This document shows, piece by piece, positions 48,192 through 51,624 of a DNA stretch of 51,624 bases. How positions within the stretch are numbered: the stretch's first letter is position 1; every line of letters begins with the position of its first letter. The notes under the pieces are model-generated. The model was not told where the DNA came from. It worked only from the letters and a program-made list of their open reading frames with translations, and made no database searches. This DNA is from Shewanella sp. Its GTDB lineage: Bacteria > Pseudomonadota > Gammaproteobacteria > Enterobacterales > Shewanellaceae. Location of the stretch: the NCBI RefSeq assembly GCF_013214165.1, contig NZ_JABSSM010000033.1, forward strand, positions 1 to 51,624, in the 5' to 3' direction. A program made the translations under genes and the position numbers.

Positions 48192-51100
48192 ATCTCACCC
48201 GATTAGCCATTTCAAGGCCGGTAACCACCAGCATGTTTTTCGTCGCCATTCTCTTGTTTGGTTTGGCATCGAGCCGCTTGCTGCCTCTGGAGATGTTTCC
48301 TGGCATAGATATGCCTCAGGTGAACATAAGTGTGCCTTATAAAGGCTCCACTCCGGCCGAGGTCGAGCGTGATATCACCCGTATATTGGAGGAATCCTTA
48401 GCCACCATGGGCGGCATAGAAGAGCTCAGATCCAGCTCTTCACAAAATGGCGCCGAGATTGAGCTCAGGATGAAGTGGGGCGAGAACGTTGCCACTAAAA
48501 GCTTAGAGGCCAGAGAAAAAATCGATGCCGTGAGACACCTGCTGCCAAAAGATGTAGAGCGTGTCTTTATCAGGCAGTTCTCGACCGCAGATATGCCGGT
48601 GCTTAATTTAAGAATATCCAGCGACCGTGAGCTATCCGGCGCATTCGACCTGCTAGATAAGCAGCTAAAACGTCCGCTGGAGCGAGTCGAAGGTGTGTCT
48701 CAGGTGACGCTATACGGCGTCGAACAGAAACAGATTGAGATCAGGATAAATGCCGATAAGTTGTCGGCCAGTGGGATCTCTATTCCCCATCTGCAGCAGC
48801 GCCTGCAACAAGAAAACTTTATCGTCAGCGCGGGGATCTTGAGGGCTAACTCGCGAGTCTATCAGGTCTCTCCCAAGGGAGAATTTAGACACCTAGATGA
48901 TATTAACGCCGTGGTGCTCAAACCTGGTATCACCCTTGGCGATATTGCCACTATCGGCTTCTCGCTTCCCGAGCGTTTAGATGGCCGTCACTTAGACAAG
49001 AACTACGCCGTAGGCTTGGACGTTTTCAAGGAATCGGGCGCTAACCTAGTCGATGTGTCGGCAAGAGTGATGCAGGTCATCGAGGCTGCTAAGCAAGATG
49101 AGCAGTTTGACGGCATCAAGTTATTTGTCATGGAAGATCAGGCCTATGGGGTCACATCGTCACTGAACGATCTCTTGACCGCCGGCCTAATAGGCGGCCT
49201 GCTCTCTTTTGCCATCCTGTATCTGTTTCTCAGAAACCTGAAGATGACTTTAGTGGTGGTAACCTCGGTCCCCATCTCTATCTGTATGACATTGGCCGCC
49301 ATGTATCTGCTAGGTTATAGCCTCAACATTCTCTCCATGATGGGCTTGTTACTCGCCGTCGGCATGCTGATTGATAATGCCGTGGTCGTCACCGAGAGCG
49401 TGCTGCAGGAGAAACAAGCCAAGGGCTCAAGCTCCAGCAAAGCGTCTGATTCTGCGGTACTCACCGGGGTAAACAAGGTGTCACTGGCGGTTCTCGCCGG
49501 TACACTCACCACTGGCATCGTATTTCTACCCAACATCTTCGGTGTCAAAGTCGAATTGACCATCTTCCTCGAGCATGTGGCCATCGCTATCTGCATCTCG
49601 CTGGCCGCATCACTGCTGGTGGCGAAAACCTTACTGCCACTGATGCTCAGTAAGATGAACATAGAGGTCGAAACTAAGGACAAAGAGAGCAAGCTGCAAA
49701 CCTACTATCACAAGAGCCTGGATTGGATCTTAACCAGGCCACGTACCTCAGGTGTGATATCTCTCATTATCTTGGCATCAACCGCCCTGCCCTTAAGTAT
49801 GGTCAATCAAGATCAATCCGATGGTGAGGGCAACAATAAACTCTACATCAACTACCAGGTTGAAGGACGACACAATCTCGACGTCACCGAGGCGATGATC
49901 ACTAGGATGGAGACCTATCTCTATGCCAATAAAGATAAATTTCATATCGACTCCGTCTATAGCTACTATGCTCCCGACCGCGGCCAATCGACCCTGATCC
50001 TGAAACAAGATACTGAAGTCGACATGAAGGCGCTAAAGAAGGTCATACGTGAAGGCTTCCCTAAGTTCTCTATCGCCAAGCCTCAATTTGGTTGGGGCGG
50101 TGGTAACAACGGCTTAAGAGTGACCCTGACCGGACGCTCCACCGGCGAGCTTATCGAGATAAGTCAAAGAGTGATCCCGCTCCTGTCTGAGATTGAAGGC
50201 TTAACGGATGTGAGGTCTGAACTCAGCGGTGCTCAGCAGGAGGTGGTGATCCAGATTGACAGGCAGATGGCCGCCAGACTGGATCTTAAGCTCAATGAAA
50301 TCGCTTCGAGTATCTCTATGGCCTTAAGAGGCAGCCAACTTAGATCTTTTCGTCATGATCCCAATGGCGAGTTACGCATCGAGATGTCCTTCGAGCAAGA
50401 GTGGCGCCTGTCGCTAGAGCGATTAAAACAGCTACCTGTGATCAGAATCGATAACCGCGTCTATACCTTAGACAGCTTAGCGAGTATCACCATCTCGCCA
50501 AGGTTCGATACCATTCGTCACTATGACAGACAGACGGCCTTGTCTATCGGCGCAAACCTAGATGATCTCACCACAGAAGAGGCACAGGAGAAGATAACTC
50601 GAGTGATGGATACGGTGAATTTCCCTGCGGGATATGGCTACTCACTCAGAGGAGGCTTCGAGAAGCAAGATGAAGATCAGGCGGTGATGGCGACCAACAT
50701 GTTGCTGGCCTTAGCCATGATCTACATAGTGATGGCGGCTCTGTTCGAATCTTTACTGTTACCGACAGCCATCATCACCTCGATCCTGTTTTCCATCACA
50801 GGCGTATTTTGGGGCTTACTATTTACCGGCACGCCCATGGGCGTCATGGTCATGATAGGCATATTGATCTTGATGGGCATAGTGGTCAACAACGGCATAG
50901 TGCTGGTGGATCAGATAAACCAGCAAGAGCCGGCACTCGACAAGCTATCGACAGCCATCAGTCAGGTGTGTATTTCGCGTCTTCGCCCCGTGCTGATGAC
51001 TGTCGCCACTACCGTACTGGGTCTACTGCCGCTGGCACTGGGTGACACTCAGCTCGGTGGAGGCGGCCCATCATATTCACCCATGGCCATTGCCATCATA

Positions 51101-51244
51101 AGCGGCTTAACATTCTCTACCGTGACCAGTCTTTATCTGGTGCCCCTGTGTTATCAAGCCCTGTATAGAATGCGCTATAACGCCGCCGTACGTCTAGGTC
51201 GTGCAAATAGCCTGTCGAGAAGGCTTATGCCTTGGGCATATTGA
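48188..51244 (+). CDS. RND efflux pump subunit 2
   Basis: The second pump has 1,018 residues, starts MNLTRLAISRPVTTSMFFVA with GAAGGAGG about 6-8 bases upstream, and shares the RND fold. Its TM4 motif is GMLIDNAVVVTES (D396, N397), again Asp-Asn. The C-terminal half ends with the usual helix set (GILILMGIVVNNGIVLVDQIN and the RLRPVLMTVATTVLGLLPLALG segment). It lacks the hydrophobic insert of subunit 1, so the two pumps are clearly different paralogues rather than a recent duplication. It closes the operon and is followed by a strong terminator. Confidence 0.93.
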   Translation: MNLTRLAISRPVTTSMFFVAILLFGLASSRLLPLEMFPGIDMPQVNISVPYKGSTPAEVERDITRILEESLATMGGIEELRSSSSQNGAEIELRMKWGENVATKSLEAREKIDAVRHLLPKDVERVFIRQFSTADMPVLNLRISSDRELSGAFDLLDKQLKRPLERVEGVSQVTLYGVEQKQIEIRINADKLSASGISIPHLQQRLQQENFIVSAGILRANSRVYQVSPKGEFRHLDDINAVVLKPGITLGDIATIGFSLPERLDGRHLDKNYAVGLDVFKESGANLVDVSARVMQVIEAAKQDEQFDGIKLFVMEDQAYGVTSSLNDLLTAGLIGGLLSFAILYLFLRNLKMTLVVVTSVPISICMTLAAMYLLGYSLNILSMMGLLLAVGMLIDNAVVVTESVLQEKQAKGSSSSKASDSAVLTGVNKVSLAVLAGTLTTGIVFLPNIFGVKVELTIFLEHVAIAICISLAASLLVAKTLLPLMLSKMNIEVETKDKESKLQTYYHKSLDWILTRPRTSGVISLIILASTALPLSMVNQDQSDGEGNNKLYINYQVEGRHNLDVTEAMITRMETYLYANKDKFHIDSVYSYYAPDRGQSTLILKQDTEVDMKALKKVIREGFPKFSIAKPQFGWGGGNNGLRVTLTGRSTGELIEISQRVIPLLSEIEGLTDVRSELSGAQQEVVIQIDRQMAARLDLKLNEIASSISMALRGSQLRSFRHDPNGELRIEMSFEQEWRLSLERLKQLPVIRIDNRVYTLDSLASITISPRFDTIRHYDRQTALSIGANLDDLTTEEAQEKITRVMDTVNFPAGYGYSLRGGFEKQDEDQAVMATNMLLALAMIYIVMAALFESLLLPTAIITSILFSITGVFWGLLFTGTPMGVMVMIGILILMGIVVNNGIVLVDQINQQEPALDKLSTAISQVCISRLRPVLMTVATTVLGLLPLALGDTQLGGGGPSYSPMAIAIISGLTFSTVTSLYLVPLCYQALYRMRYNAAVRLGRANSLSRRLMPWAY

Positions 51245-51282
51245 GCAAGCCATTGAGACAATAAGGTTTGCGGAGTAACGTT

Positions 51283-51316
51283 AATGAGGGGCTGCAATTG
51301 CAGCCCCTCATTTTTA
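51283..51316 (+). terminator. Terminator of the RND efflux operon
   Basis: A near-perfect palindrome ATGAGGGGCTGCAA/TTGCAGCCCCTCAT runs into T5. It begins about 40 bases after the last pump stop. Confidence 0.92.
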
Positions 51317-51569
51317 AAGGACACTAAGGTCATCCCAGTTCACGGCGAACTGGCCACAAGATGCTCTCTCGTTCGCTTCAAGCATAATGCTAGATCAATC
51401 AATTAATCAGATGTAGAGCAAGCTCTCATCGAGAATGAGTCTGGAGCTGATAACGTTTGAAGGCATGCAAAAATATAACATTGATTGGAGCAGGTTTTTT
51501 CAGCACCGCAGATAAATGGATTAACACGCTATACGAAGGGCTGAAACTGTAATTGAACATTACCTTAGC

Positions 51570-51607
51570 TCCATGAAGAAACACAAGCTTCAGTGTTTCT
51601 TCATGGA
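51570..51607. repeat. 15-bp perfect inverted repeat at the window edge
   Basis: TCCATGAAGAAACAC (51570-51584) and GTGTTTCTTCATGGA (51593-51607) flank an 8-base loop. No T-run follows in either direction, so it is not a standard terminator. It may be a repeat end or an operator-like structure for the next gene beyond the window. Confidence 0.6.
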
Positions 51608-51624
51608 ATATAAACTAGAGCTAG

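Larger units (their letters stand above)
51245..51624. other. Region after the RND operon
   Basis: This 380-base end of the window holds the operon terminator and a second long inverted repeat at 51570-51607, both listed separately. No gene was seen; a 30-codon stretch near 51470-51552 (IGAGFFSTADKWINTLYEGL) lacks a start and any known match. Confidence 0.45.

Noticed and set aside
51470..51552. Fragment of a coding gene encoding IGAGFFSTADKWINTLYEGL
   Set aside because: About 30 codons, no start codon and no recognised family; cannot be supported.

Overview
The window comes from a gammaproteobacterial chromosome, very probably Shewanella. The evidence is the small tetraheme cytochrome CctA next to htpX, the bioA/bioBFCD divergon, the block gltA-sdhCDAB-sucABCD, and fur next to a CobB-type sirtuin. 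I see no rRNA, tRNA, CRISPR array, intact insertion sequence or prophage. Most of the window is conserved core genome, with small accessory insertions between core blocks.

Layout. 1-2.0 kb (minus): a truncated YbiB/TrpD2-family gene and cobA (siroheme). 2.3-5.1 kb (minus): a MYG1-family hydrolase, cctA and htpX, each with its own hairpin terminator or promoter region. 5.1-5.7 kb: a MITE-like structured repeat. 5.7-11.0 kb: the biotin locus, with bioBFCD facing away from bioA across a BirA-type operator. 11.2-13.5 kb: a secreted M4 zinc protease with PPC and PKD domains. 14.5-19.4 kb (minus): an unassigned molybdoenzyme system made of a NapA/NasA-like catalytic subunit, a fused DmsB-DmsC protein and a small unknown protein. 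19.7-21.3 kb: ecotin and an EamA exporter. 21.5-23.1 kb: a nickel superoxide dismutase operon (TPR-like protein, a tiny His-rich membrane protein, sodN, sodX) behind a promoter overlapped by a Fur box. 23.7-25.6 kb: an N4BP2-like P-loop kinase paired with cobB, then fur. 25.7-27.2 kb: degenerate repeats, a GNAT acetyltransferase and a remnant of an FMN-binding glutamate synthase-like gene. 27.3-38.7 kb: the TCA block (sucDCBA, sdhBADC on minus; gltA divergent on plus). 38.7-43.4 kb: a lipoprotein, a porin and an alkaline phosphatase separated by long AT-rich spacers. 43.8-51.2 kb: an RND efflux operon with one lipoprotein adaptor and two different pump subunits.

How the genes connect. The TCA genes form one functional unit: citrate synthase, 2-oxoglutarate dehydrogenase, succinyl-CoA synthetase and succinate dehydrogenase. 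Iron is a recurring theme: fur itself lies in the window, and Fur-box-like sequences stand before the Ni-SOD operon and far upstream of cctA. This suggests, by inference, an iron-sparing switch to Ni-SOD. The best candidates for under-described biology are the Ni-SOD operon with its mini-HupE-like protein, the molybdoenzyme with a fused electron-transfer/anchor subunit, and the sirtuin/N4BP2-kinase pair.

Limits: family assignments come from reading motifs, not from database searches. Start codons were adjusted by Shine-Dalgarno (SD) position where stated. Promoter and operator calls are consensus matches only.
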